Shown here piece by piece: positions 34,960 to 45,682 of a stretch of DNA of 64,000 bases. Every line of letters starts with the position of its first letter. The stretch's first letter is position 1. The translations under genes were made by a program, and so were the position numbers. The notes below the pieces were generated by a model. That model had not been told where the DNA came from, ran no database searches, and was given only the letters and a program-made list of their open reading frames with translations. Origin of the DNA: Psoroptes ovis (Eukaryota; Arthropoda; Arachnida; Sarcoptiformes; Psoroptidae); assembly GCA_002943765.1 (NCBI GenBank), contig PQWQ01000001.1:2108001-2172000 (forward strand), in the 5' to 3' direction.

Positions 34960-36578
34960 ATGAATAATTCAATCATATTTATTTATTTCAAATTATCAAT
35001 AGCATTATCAATTATCAGTAATAATAGATTTGTTCATGGTAAAATTGATTCAAAGGTCAGTGCGAATGCATAAATTTTTTCATTACATTAAATTATCTCC
35101 AATTTTTTCATTCATAGACCATATGTGAAAGTATTAGTAATGTGAATACATTTAATCTATTAAATATATTAGCAATCGGTATTGATAATAATAAAAATTT
35201 ACATTTAATAACTAAAGATAAATATACATATGAATCACCAATTATGGACATTTTTGATGAAGAAACAATGCATATAAATCTCAGTGCAATTCAGCCATCA
35301 ACAATGATACAAAAATTTACACAATTGAATATGAATTTACGTTTCAATAAAATCTATGAATATGATCTAATACGTTCAGCATTTTTTATTACATTATTAA
35401 ATCATACATCACTGTGTTTTATCTCAGTTGATGATAATTCAGATCAAAATGATAATAATGAAATAAATCAAAGTCTTAATTATCGTTTAGATGATAATCT
35501 GATACATCAGACAATAAATTTTATAATACCGATGCCGCGATTGGAGGATAATAGTAATATAGATGAAAATGGAATCGATCAATTCATTATATCCAATCAA
35601 CCAAATAGATTAGAATATTTTATTTGGCGTAGTTATCATGCTAAAAATCGATCTACCATTGGTATTGCAAGATTATCATTGACACCTGAGCAGCAACAGC
35701 AAAACATGAATGAAAAAGAAATTTGGAAATATTTTAAGAACAATATTGTATTTCAAAGTGTTTGCATCGATGACAATGACAAAGTATTTATGTACCCGAA
35801 TCCCGATACTGATTGTAATACATATTCATTTTATGCATCTGATATCGAAATCGGTTTTTTTACCGAGAAATATTTATTTTTGATTGGAAAATTTTATGTT
35901 TATCGCATACCTGGTCAAGTATTCTACAATATGACTGAATCAATGCCATACGCTGCGGTGAAACTTGAAGATTTCTTTGAATGTCCTAAAGGTAAATCTA
36001 TGATTAAATCAATGCCACAATTAGTTGAACATGAAATTCTTGAATATATGCATATTACAGAAGGAATACCCGTAATTGGAGTGGTTGATGAAAATGATAA
36101 ATCTACATTACATTTAATTTTGATGATAACATTATCAATTGTGATAGGCATAATGTATATATTTTTATCATGTTATTGTTGGAAATGTATATGCACAGAA
36201 CAAACAACTAGTACTGATGATGATGATGAAAAATCGACAACGGATCATACTGAAACTAATAAAGATAGCAATGATGATGGTAGCAGCCGATCAGATCAAT
36301 CAACATTGACAACGATTAAATCGAAATTTAAAGAACAAATTAAATCAAAAATGATGAAAGCAAGCAAATTGAGTCCTAAAATTTCAACAAAATCGACGAT
36401 GAAAAAGCAGCACTTATCGTCATTGTCTACAACAACGGCCACATCATCATCATCCATTACGATGAAAACATCGATGCCAAGCAGTCTGAAAACATCGATT
36501 CGAACAATGAAAACACCAGCAACAATCAAGACAATCGGTTCAAAATCGAAAATCATAATGAAAAAACAAATTAAATGA
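34960..36578 (+). CDS. Unrecognised type I membrane protein with basic Ser/Thr/Lys-rich tail
   Basis: Two exons: 34960-35055 and 35118-36578, phase 0, giving 518 residues. Exon 1 encodes a signal peptide (MNNSIIFIYFKLSIALSIIS) ending near FVHG, and its GTCAGT donor joins an AG at 35116-35117. The ectodomain of about 330 residues has several N-glycosylation sequons (for example NHTS, NRST, NMTE) and scattered Cys, including FECPKGKSMIK near its end. One transmembrane segment (LHLILMITLSIVIGIMYIFL, about 363-386) is followed by a Cys-rich juxtamembrane stretch CYCWKCIC. That could be palmitoylated. A 125-residue tail is first acidic, then very rich in Ser, Thr and Lys. I recognise no family. 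It is a full-length, intact gene, possibly lineage-specific, with a receptor-like or surface-antigen-like layout. Confidence 0.7.
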
Positions 36579-36663
36579 GTTTAATTCAATTATGTTCAAT
36601 TTTTATTTTAGTTGAAATTAGAAATTGAAACAAACATTAAATACAAATTGTTATATCAATAAA

Positions 36664-36879
36664 ATGACTGAAAATCTTACAATTAGCATTGGTAATCAAA
36701 CAATCTCATATCACACGTTGAATCTTGCTGACCATCATTTAGATTGGAAAAAAATTTCATTGATTTCCATGGCATTCATAATGATGATATTTCATCCATT
36801 ACCTTTGATAATAGCGGTTATTTATTATAAATTGAAACAAAATATGAACAATGATAATACCGATATAATTACAATTTGA
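36664..36879 (+). CDS. Possible small single-span membrane protein
   Basis: A 71-codon frame from the ATG at 36664 (an upstream in-frame codon would extend it to 84). It encodes MTENLTISIGNQTISYHTL, with two N-glycosylation sequons, then a hydrophobic helix ISLISMAFIMMIFHPLPL and a short polar tail. A splice acceptor (TTTTATTTTAG) lies upstream at about 36611, so it could be the last exon of an alternative transcript of the preceding membrane-protein gene. Its last codons overlap by 11 bp the 3' end of the RCC1-BTB gene on the other strand. No homologue is recognised; it may be spurious. Confidence 0.3.
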   Translation: MTENLTISIGNQTISYHTLNLADHHLDWKKISLISMAFIMMIFHPLPLIIAVIYYKLKQNMNNDNTDIITI

Positions 36880-38161
36880 TATGATTTTCATCATACAATT
36901 TATCTGGTATTAATTTCAATAAATTTTCGTCATGAAATTCATTTGCAATTTCATATAATTCAATTGTCATTTCAGCTGGCCATAGCTTTAAAGGTCGTAA
37001 TTGTCCACAATGTATAAAACGAAAATATTCATATAATGAACAATAGCTATATTTATCGATGAATACAAAATCTTCCCATTCACCATTCTCAAATTTTTGA
37101 CGAAAATATTTCGAATACTTTATCAATAATTCACGATTGACAACGATGATGTAATCACAATATTTTATTTCTAATATTACATTACATTCGTTGAAATTGT
37201 TGAATGATTTAAATTCATCGATTGATTGTACAAGTGTTTCTGGCAAATTTGTCAAAAATGGTGTAGAATTATTAAGATAAAGACAATGAACGTCAGCGAT
37301 GAAATTATAATTTGTTTTAATCATTTTATCACAACTGCTATCAAATACCCAACAGTTTTCATTTGAAAATGATATAACATACCCGATTGATGTTCCGACA
37401 ATATCATTAATTCGATTACCTTCAATATCGATTAATGTTGCTGGAATTATTGCTTTTTCAAATAAATTGGTTTGCCAATCTATTAAATTGAATGAATAAA
37501 GTTGATCATCATTGCTTATGAGCAAACATTGACTATTTTCAAATGGTATCAATTTTTTTATTTTGATTCTCTTTGATTCATGGACAACAATCGATTCTGT
37601 CACCACTCTTCGATTTGAACTATATTTCGAAATCAATAAACGATTAAAATTTGTTACAATTAATGCATGAAATGATGAACAAAGAATATCGACAATCATC
37701 TCATCAACGTTCAATGTTGGTTCGATCATTTCTATTCCATCAATAATATTCCATGATAATTTATTTCTGTCGTCTAGAACTAATAATGATCCTTTATAAC
37801 AATGATAATTACATACATTTGTTCGTACTAATTTCAATTCCATTGATGAATTTATCCAATATATATCGTGTATTTTATGGTCATCAGTCGATTCACAATT
37901 TTCGACAACAATATAGAGATAATAATTATTTGAAATCACATCGAATATATGTTCACCACGTAAACTTTTGATTTCTTGAGGATTAGTATGATTATTTGAA
38001 TTTGTTATGAAAACTTTTCGGTCTTTAGTTAACAATACTGATGCGTTACATTTATCACCAAATATATAAAATCTTTCAATATTCATAAGAAAATCTTTGG
38101 ACAATTTTCGTAATTCACGCCACAAACAAATATCGTTGGTTTGACGAACAACTTGCGTCAT
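36869..38161 (-). CDS. Divergent RCC1-repeat and BTB domain protein
   Basis: Single exon, 430 residues. The N-terminal 290 residues contain degenerate RCC1/beta-propeller repeats: regularly spaced hydrophobic strands such as SSFHALIVTNFNRLLISKYS, QCLLISNDDQLYSFN and VGTSIGYVISFSNENCWVF. Glycines expected at blade turns are largely lost. The C-terminal BTB domain (about 315-420) has FNECNVILEIKYCDYIIVVN, then RELLIKYSKYFRQKFENGEW and CSLYEYFRFIHCGQL. BTB proteins of this layout (RCBTB type) are Cullin-3 adaptor candidates; the role here is unknown. The layout matches RCBTB1/2, but divergence is high, so I give no symbol. It sits tail-to-tail with a small frame on the plus strand and 242 bp downstream of EXO1. 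Confidence 0.72.
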   Translation of the reverse strand: MTQVVRQTNDICLWRELRKLSKDFLMNIERFYIFGDKCNASVLLTKDRKVFITNSNNHTNPQEIKSLRGEHIFDVISNNYYLYIVVENCESTDDHKIHDIYWINSSMELKLVRTNVCNYHCYKGSLLVLDDRNKLSWNIIDGIEMIEPTLNVDEMIVDILCSSFHALIVTNFNRLLISKYSSNRRVVTESIVVHESKRIKIKKLIPFENSQCLLISNDDQLYSFNLIDWQTNLFEKAIIPATLIDIEGNRINDIVGTSIGYVISFSNENCWVFDSSCDKMIKTNYNFIADVHCLYLNNSTPFLTNLPETLVQSIDEFKSFNNFNECNVILEIKYCDYIIVVNRELLIKYSKYFRQKFENGEWEDFVFIDKYSYCSLYEYFRFIHCGQLRPLKLWPAEMTIELYEIANEFHDENLLKLIPDKLYDENHIKL

Positions 38162-38403
38162 TTTGCTAAATTAAAACTAATTCTTCGAATCACAATTTTG
38201 AAAATAAAAACAAAAACAAATTCAAAACACTAGAAGTCTCTGAAAGCAACTCAAAATTCCTAAAGTTGAGTGCCTCTGTGCATATGGTAAAAAAAAATTG
38301 ATTAAAAATGAATTTTAGATTCTATAAGGTAGATTTTATATTTTAATGTAAATGCACTAATATGTCATAGTAGCCATAAACAGTCAACGATTAAAATCAT
38401 TAA

Positions 38404-40241
38404 TTAATTTTTATTTAAATATTTACGAATATCAGGGGATTTTTTCGTTGTTGATGATTTACGATTTGATTTTCGTTTAATTTTTTTCTTAACACTCGTA
38501 TCACTTTCAGAAATATTCATCAATTTTTGAATTATCATTGAAGATGAATCATTTGATAATGCTTGATTATCGATTAATTCCATAGTTTGTGAATTGTTAG
38601 TCGATGAAGATGTTGATGATGCTGAGTCATTTGTCATTGCCGATGATTGAGAATACAGCGATGATGATCGTCGATACGATGTTTTGATCGTTGTATGAAT
38701 AGTGTTTTCATTGAGTTTCAAAAGGATTTTGGCATCTTCGTTGTCTTCATTGTCGATCGATGAATAAGATTCGAATGATGATTCAGATTCATTGAATTTA
38801 GCAGTGATTTTCTTTGGCTTTGGTGAATCATTGTCATCATTGAGAAAATATTTAGACTTTTTTGTCGAACTATTATGAATGATTGTTGAGCGTTTACGTG
38901 TAATACTGTGGTCATTAAGTTTTTGTCGTGGTTTATGATTTGTCTCGCTTTGATTATTGTTGTCAACATTCTCAATAATTGATTTAAATGATTCATTTTC
39001 ATTCGAATTAGATTCAATCGATGAGTTTTTGGCTTTATCTATGCGTTCATTGAAAACTGATGAAAACCATAAGCATTCATTGGATGTTTCTGTAACATCA
39101 TTACAAGGTTTGAATGAATCTAATATATCCAATGTTTTTGGACAAATATTTCCTAGAGCATAATTGGTCACAAATTTTAAATTGTTGGGCAAAGTTTGAT
39201 CACCATCAATAAAAAAATCACCACCATATAATTTGAATTCATCTGGATCAATATCAGATGTGAGTGGATTTAAATGTACCAATCGATCAAATTGCGGTGA
39301 ATAAACAATTTGATGATTAAATGTTTGCACAGCATGAATGAAGTCTTTTATATATTCTTTGGTCACCTTTACTTTGCCTATCATATTCAAAACGAATGGT
39401 ATTTTTTCCAGTATTTGTGGTAAATTCTCTGCCGTTGGGTTTTCATTTAATGATTCGAAAAATTTTCGTGCACGTCCAATACCGACACCCGGTATGTTAG
39501 AAATATAATCACAGCCAGATAATATGCAAAATAATTGGAATTTTTGAAAATTCATATTTTTGAAGCATTTATTAAGCCTGCTCAAATCAATCATACGTCC
39601 ACGTTCTTCATCGCGATCTAATTTGTACAAAGCACGTTTACACCCAAATGCTAGAAGATCAGAATCCTCAGTTATGGCATAATCTGCCAAGTTATTATTG
39701 ACCAAATATGCTATCTGGGCATCAGCTTCGAACGGTGCGACTAAACAATCAATATTCTCTTGACGACAGCGTTCTATTACATTTCGACACATTTCAAACG
39801 TAACATCGACACATTGTCTCATAAGCCAACGAGCTTCACGTTCACGCCCTTTACGTAATAATTCACGGATTTCTTCTCGTTTCTCTTCCTTGCGCTTTTG
39901 TCGGGCTAATTTTGTTTCCGATTTGGCCGGAAGACTTTGTCCATCAAAAACTAATATCGGAGTGATTCGATGATTGCGTAAAGTTTTACAAAAATTAATA
40001 CAATAATATATATACATCTCAGTCGGTTCACCCATATATATACGATCAGCACAGCTATAACAAGCACGATGAATCCAACCATTCGTATCGATAGCAGCGA
40101 TTGTATCTGTTCGGGATATGGATTTTAAATAATATTTCTATACAACAAAAAAAAAATGATTTCAGTCAAACCTTGAAGTTTTGATAGTGAAACGCTTGTT
40201 TCAGCACCTTTCATTAGAGGTAATAATCCTTGGATACCCAT
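38404..40241 (-). CDS. EXO1: Exonuclease 1
   Basis: 5'-3' exonuclease and flap nuclease (Rad2/FEN1 family) for mismatch repair, end resection and replication. Two exons: 40172-40241 and 38404-40106, phase 1, giving 590 residues. It begins MGIQGLLPLMKGAE, where the free N-terminus is part of the active site. It continues with DTIAAIDTNGWIHRACYSCA, the metal-binding IxVFDGQSLPAK (as ILVFDG), APFEADAQIAYL and ITEDSDLLAFGC. ILSGCDYISNIPGVGIGRA is the helix-hairpin-helix. The catalytic core spans about residues 1-350. The remaining 240 residues are Ser/Asn-rich and disordered, ending in a basic stretch (KKKIKRKSNRKSSTTKKS) that may give nuclear targeting. Human EXO1 is longer (about 846). It faces YIF1 across a 296-bp promoter with an E2F-like element. 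Confidence 0.96.
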
Positions 40242-40537
40242 GTTGTCGATAAAAAGACAGAATAATCAAATGCGTTATCATTCAAGATAAGAAAAAAAAT
40301 ATTACAATGCATCAATTATTGATCATAGAAACAATCGCGCCATTTTTTTTAATCAAAATTTAATATAATTGGTATTTAACTCATGTAAATATTTACTGGA
40401 AATTTTTTCAAAAAAAAATGTTCCCAGAAAATTTCTCTTTTTATTCGATTCAAAGTGACGCGTGTTAAATTTGACGATTATTTGTTTACATTTTTTTGAA
40501 TAAAAATTTGAAGTATCCAGAATAATTTTCAATAATA
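40242..40537. promoter_or_regulatory. Bidirectional promoter of EXO1 and YIF1
   Basis: 296 bp between the two start codons. ATGGCGCG (minus strand, 40336-40343) fits the relaxed E2F core WTSSCGCS, and ACGCGT lies near 40457. S-phase control of EXO1 would fit such a site. No TATA box was seen. Confidence 0.45.
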
Positions 40538-41875
40538 ATGATGGATTCTAATCGATCAGGTACTTCAATAATGATTCATATTGCATGAAATGATAATTTA
40601 TCCATTTTCGGCAGGACCATCTCGTCGTCATATATCGTCATCAAGTGGCAACAACAATAATTCATCAACAATGTTTACTGAAAATTATTTTTATTCCGAT
40701 ACTTTTGGTCAACAGCAATCATCATCGCAACAGCCTCCACCCTCATCATTTACCTCATCACCACCATCCCAAATTCCACCAACAAATTCATTAGGAAATA
40801 TTTATGATAATCAAATGAATTCATTTTTCAATACTAATGATAATTTCAATATTAATGCACCGACAGCACCACCAGTGTCTAGTGCATCATGGCAACAATC
40901 ACCACCACAAAATGCAGTCCCTGGATTTGCACCAAATATGCAACAACAATTTCAACCACCCCAAATGTTCTCAAATCAGCAATTTTTGATGGCTGCCGGT
41001 CAACAACTTTTATCGAATCCGATGACAGCAGCAGCAATCGATGCATATTCTCAATCATTGGTCGATAAAAGCAAAGGATGGATGGGAAATTTGAAGCAAT
41101 ATTTTGCTGTTGATACAAATTATGCTTTGAAAAAATTATTTCTCATATTCACACCATTTCTGCATAAAGATTGGACAATCCGATACAATTCAGAAGCCGT
41201 GGCGCCAAGAGATGAGCCTAATTTGCCTGATTTATATATACCATCGATGGCATTCATAACATATATATTGGTATCCGGTTATATACTTGGACTGCGTAAT
41301 CAATTCGCACCAGATCAACTTGGAATTTATGCATCAAGTGCACTAGGATGGTTATTGTTGGAAGTATTTTTGATCATGATCGCCAAATACATCATGAATT
41401 TGAATTCGGCACTAGGTTTTCTACACATGATTGCGTTTGGTGGATATAAATTCGTTTGGTAATTTGTTTTTATATTTATTTGATCCGCATATTAATCATA
41501 TTTGAAATTTTTAGCATTGATGCGTTATTATTAGCGGCAATAGCGTTTGGAAAAAATGGTTATTTCATATTATTCATATACTGTTCTTTATCTTTAGGAT
41601 ATTTTCTGGTAAATTTGATTGGATTGAATTATCGAACAATTTAAATAACTGATTTCTTTTTTTAGATTAGAGCATTGAGCACGAATCTTCAACAAAGTCA
41701 ACAAACATCATATCAACATCAATATGGTGATAATCCTCGAACAGCCTATTATTTGGTGATGTTTATTGCATTATTACAACCATTGATTATGTATTTTTTG
41801 ACATCAAGCTTATCAACGACAATCCGTCAAGATTTAAATAGTGATAAAACTGTACCGATAATGTCGATAAATTGA
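40538..41875 (+). CDS. YIF1B: YIF1 family ER-Golgi trafficking protein
   Basis: Five-span membrane protein that partners YIPF5 and Rab GTPases at the ER-Golgi interface. Four exons: 40538-40559, 40615-41458, 41515-41608 and 41666-41875, phases 1, 2 and 0, giving 389 residues. The tiny first exon encodes MMDSNRS. The N-terminal 150 residues are Ser/Gln/Pro/Asn-rich and cytosolic. The conserved part starts at PMTAAAIDAYSQSLVDKSKG and runs through GNLKQYFAVDTNYALKKL, ending in DEPNLPDLYIPSMAFITYIL, the YIF1 hallmark before helix 1. Further helices include GWLLLEVFLIMIAKY, the GGYKFVCIDALLLA junction (spliced) and the last-exon FIALLQPLIMYFLT. Convergent with ALKBH6, stops 76 bp apart. Confidence 0.95.
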
Positions 41876-41951
41876 ATGAATGAATTACTGAGTGAATTTT
41901 CACATTTGAATATTTTTAATTTGAAAAATAATAAAATCATTTCAAATTGTA

Positions 41952-42735
41952 TCATGAATTTTTCTTGAATAATATTTTAGTTACATTCAATTTATGACAT
42001 TTTTCAGGTATGAAACGTATCGTGAATGAATATCTTGTATGCCGCTTTATACAATTATTCGAATCTAAATATTTGTCAATATTATCACCAATTAAATTCA
42101 AATTGATAATATTCTTATCACTATCACATAGTTTGTCCACATGTAATTCTTCTATTTCATGCAAATAATTTTTATAAACATTCTGCTTAATAATTGATAA
42201 ACTTCTCGGCCATAATAACAATGAAAATCTATATTTACGGATTTGATTATCATCAGCCGAAGTCATTGATAATTTTTCATAAAAATTGAGCACAGTGTGT
42301 GATCCAGTATTTATTGTGGCAACACATGGATAATATAATGGACCATCTTCATGAGCAAATATACCTTGACCAGGTTCATAGCGATTAATCAGTACTTGAT
42401 TTGGTCGATGGCCATCGAAGATATTCATGTCAAATAATTTATTCGTATAATTTTGCAACCACTGTTTGCATTATGAGAGAAAATTCAAATATTTATTAAA
42501 TTGAAAAAGAAATCATACTAACTTCGGGCAAATCTTCAGATAACATCAGTTTTTCATTTGGATAGCCACCATAAACTTGCAAACTACGATTCGATAAATA
42601 TTGCCATTTAGGTTTTGGAGCTCGCAATACTTGATTGATTAGCTGTTTTTCTTCATTAGCATCGATGAAATTCGCAATATAAAATATTGAATCAGGTAAT
42701 GAAGAATCGACTATTTTATAATTTGAATAATCCAT
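41952..42735 (-). CDS. ALKBH6: AlkB homologue 6, Fe(II)/2-oxoglutarate dioxygenase
   Basis: AlkB-family dioxygenase of the ALKBH6 branch, proposed to act on alkylated nucleic acid; substrate not settled. Two exons: 42523-42735 and 41952-42461, phase 0, giving 240 residues. The first exon ends in APKPKWQYLSNRSLQVYGGY and LPE, which matches the nucleotide-recognition lid of ALKBH6. Exon 2 has NRYEPGQGIFAHEDGPLYYP, with the HxD iron ligands and the ALKBH6-specific GPLYYP. TGSHTVLNFY follows, then the distal iron-binding His and the RYSFTIRFIPE segment, whose Arg binds 2-oxoglutarate. The region between has a longer loop than the human protein. Both iron ligands and the terminal Arg are present, so it looks active. 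Confidence 0.95.
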
Positions 42736-42831
42736 CGAAAATTAGTGTTGTCAGAATTCAAAGCCAAGAGATCATGTGATCAATCAAAAACAGCTGATTG
42801 CCTAAACAAAACATGATTGTTCAAAATTGAT

Positions 42832-42850
42832 GCCCGAGATAGTCTCGGGC
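42832..42850. repeat. Short GC-rich perfect hairpin
   Basis: GCCCGAGA-TAG-TCTCGGGC is an 8-bp perfect inverted repeat with a 3-base loop. It stands out in A/T-rich DNA and lies 13 bp before the target-site duplication of the MITE at 42870-43042. Confidence 0.6.
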
Positions 42851-42869
42851 TATAGCACAATCCATAATT

Positions 42870-43042
42870 CGGTGATTCCCAAACTTTTTGAGGACATTCC
42901 ACTTTCACAAAAAAAATATTCTCTATTGCTCACCTCTTAAGAAATGTCCATTGCCCAATAATGCACCCATGGACCATTATCGCCCACCTGAATCGCTGAA
43001 TCGCCCGGTGGTGGGCGATATAGCCCAGTTTGGGAATCACTG
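42870..43042. mobile_element. hAT-like miniature inverted-repeat element (MITE)
   Basis: A 173-bp element with terminal inverted repeats: CGGTGATTCCCAAACT at the left and AGTTTGGGAATCACTG at the right (reverse complement CAGTGATTCCCAAACT), one mismatch in 16. hAT elements often carry ends of the CAGNGNTTCCCAAACT form and make 8-bp target duplications. Here CATAATT is directly repeated at 42863-42869 and 43043-43049. An internal perfect 11-bp inverted repeat, TATCGCCCACC / GGTGGGCGATA, lies at 42978-42988 and 43010-43020. The element is GC-rich compared with its surroundings and encodes no transposase. Confidence 0.75.
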
Positions 43043-43161
43043 CATAATTAATGGGAATAAATTTTGTTTACATGATCAAGATCGGAAATGGATAAGTTTA
43101 TTTGAATATAAGTCATATCAGAAAAAATAATTAATTTAAAAAAATTCGTCAATAGCTGCCA

Positions 43162-45126
43162 TCATTCATTATCACGTGATGATATAAAACAAATACGAAA
43201 ATAATTTTGTATTTGATCAACAATCGAATTGTTATGAAATCGGCCATCAAAATTTTCTAATGGATATTCGTCAATAAATTTTCTCAATTCAGATTTATTA
43301 TTATTATTGATATCATTAGTCGAAATTTGGCTATTATATTGTTTATAAGAATCACGAACACATTCATAGGCATCCAAAATGATGGCAATAAACAATGAAA
43401 CAATCACATAAATTGCAAATGAAATGAATAAATACAGATATATACGACTAAACCACCAAATGATTTTCGATTGTTTAACATCGGTTGAGTAAAATGTTGC
43501 AAACATATCATCACCATTCATTAATGAGAATAAACACTCTAAGGTTGAGCTTAGTGTGCGAAATTTAAGATGATGGGGACCAAGCACAATCCAACCACAA
43601 AAACAAAATCCGCTTGAATGAGAAACAAATAATTAGACAATTAATGATTAGAATTAATTGAAAACATACCCATAAACAAGAAATGCACACAAGCAAAATC
43701 TCAAAACATTAGGCATTGATTTTTTCAATGTTATAATGAGTATATTATATGATTGAAAATAAGCAAAATATCGTAATAAGCCCAGCCAAACTAGAAGATT
43801 GCCTATACCAAGAAATAGTGAACAACTTGTATATAATGTTGAATCAACTGAATCCGACAATTCCATTCGTATTTTCATAATGCTACCACAAATAATTAGA
43901 AAATCATTGATGCAAATAATTATCAATCCAATATCAATGAATTCCATTTTATCATCAAATGATAATATTTTCTTGATGTTTGTCGATGATGATGATGATA
44001 TTCGGAAATAATTTTCTGTTTCAATACGAAGTATTTGTCCACGATATAATGAACGAACGCAAAGCATTGTCGATATTGAACAAAATATTAGCACTGTATA
44101 ATTTAGTGTCATAATCAAATCAATATTCGATATTAAATTTATGCCTGAACCATATAATAATGATTGCGTTAATAATTGTCCATCATTCGATATATAATGA
44201 CAAGATTTTGCTAGACGATTAATTTTCAATTGAATTTTGATCATAGCATCATGTGCATGATTGTCATAAACGATAGTTATGTTGAATTCAAAACATCTTG
44301 GTATACTTATGTCTTCGAATAAAATTGTTCGCAATGGAAATATTATATTCAGTTTCTGTAATGTATCGAATGATATTTCAAATTTTTTTGAATCGAAATA
44401 ATTTTTGATTGAAAAATTTAACCATAGAGGATCGCCGGATGGATAAAGATTATCAATGTCCAATGTCTCGATATTCCAGTCATTATTATTGATATGATAA
44501 GAAAAATCAGTTGGATCCAATATTCTCTGCAAATATGAATATTTTTCAATGATGATTCGTGGTTTATCACGTTGTTTGAAACCGAAACAACCGACAGATA
44601 ATTTACTCAAATTGGAAAATTTTCTCACGGCAAAGTCGATCGATGAATAAAAATGTTCAGTCGTATATACGGCATAATCACCAGTAGCAGGCGGATATGC
44701 GAAAATTTCTCGTGTTTGATCCCAATCATCCAGTAAGATATTCCGAAATGCATTTTGCATATGATCATCTTGTGTGATATATTCGGACATTTCTGTACCG
44801 AAATTAATCAGCTGAAACGTAACAAATATTATTTTCAACATTTGAAATATTAATTTGAATGGAAATCTTCTTTTTGTACGCCATTTATCTAGTGGTGACA
44901 TAAAATAAAAACGTAATTTTTGTTGTAATAGTTCACGATTTATTCCATTATTGCTATTTTGTAACAATAAGTCTTGTTGATCATCATTATTAGTTACATA
45001 ATTGTCATTATCAGCAGTATTGATTCCAATGAATCTTTGTTGCTCATTACTAATGATATTATTATCATCATTAATCCTTGATGAGAAATAATTTGATCGG
45101 CCAGCTGATTGATTAATAATTTCCAT
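43162..45126 (-). CDS. MCOLN1: Mucolipin, endolysosomal TRPML cation channel
   Basis: PI(3,5)P2-gated Ca2+/Fe2+ channel of late endosomes and lysosomes. Two exons: 43670-45126 and 43162-43612, phase 2, giving 635 residues. Residues 1-65 are Asn/Asp-rich. The mucolipin N-terminal block starts at ELLQQKLRFYFMSPLDKWR, the basic PI(3,5)P2-binding region before S1. S1 (FQMLKIIFVTFQLINFGTEM) is followed by the large luminal domain. Later helices include SNIDLIMTLNYTVLIFCSIS and MEFIDIGLIIICINDFLIIC. The exon junction joins YG to GFCFCGWIVLGP. The pore has LFSLMNGDDMFATF; the NGDD selectivity filter is intact. The luminal loop between pore and S6 is shorter than some homologues. Arthropods normally have one mucolipin gene. 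It shares a 556-bp divergent promoter with Dicer. Confidence 0.94.
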
Positions 45127-45682
45127 TGTTTTTCAGTAGATGTTTATGTTATTCTGAAAATTCATTCATATTGTTTCGAGTGAAATAAGCTATACATTTT
45201 GATTTTGTGTTATTTTTTTATTGTTATCCAAATAAATATAATTTTATGTGTTTTCGCATCCTAAGTAGTCGTAATATATTTTTGATTAAAAACATGAAAT
45301 AACGCTTAGATTAAGCAAATTACATTTATTTGATGTTGCATTTTGATTGATTAAAATAATAATTTTGGAGCAAACATTTTTCATTTTAATCATGTGAATT
45401 GAAATGGGCGCCAAATTAAATCTACTTATTTCAATAATTTTTTGATTTAAATTTCGAAGGCTTTAGCCACGCCCTTTCTGATTTCTTTTTCATATATGTA
45501 TACAAAATGATAATTCGAAAACAAATAAAAAGCTCACTTTTGATGTAGAATTTCACGTGGTATTAGATTTATAAATTTTACATTAAAAATCAGCGATTGA
45601 TTTTGCGATCAAATATATAAAAAAAATTGATTTAAATCCGTGAATATTTTCAATTATCAATAATTTTTTTGGCCATTTGAAA
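45127..45682. promoter_or_regulatory. Bidirectional promoter of mucolipin and Dicer
   Basis: 556 bp between start codons facing away from each other. GCGCCAAA at 45408-45415 (reverse complement TTTGGCGC) exactly fits the E2F consensus TTTSSCGC, within GGGCGCCAAAT. CCACGCCC near 45470 looks like an Sp1/KLF site. Both stand out in otherwise A/T-rich DNA. No TATA box is convincing. Confidence 0.45.

Noticed and set aside
42888..43130. 80-codon plus-strand frame across the MITE
   Set aside because: Most of it is the element itself, including its internal palindrome; no signal of protein conservation.
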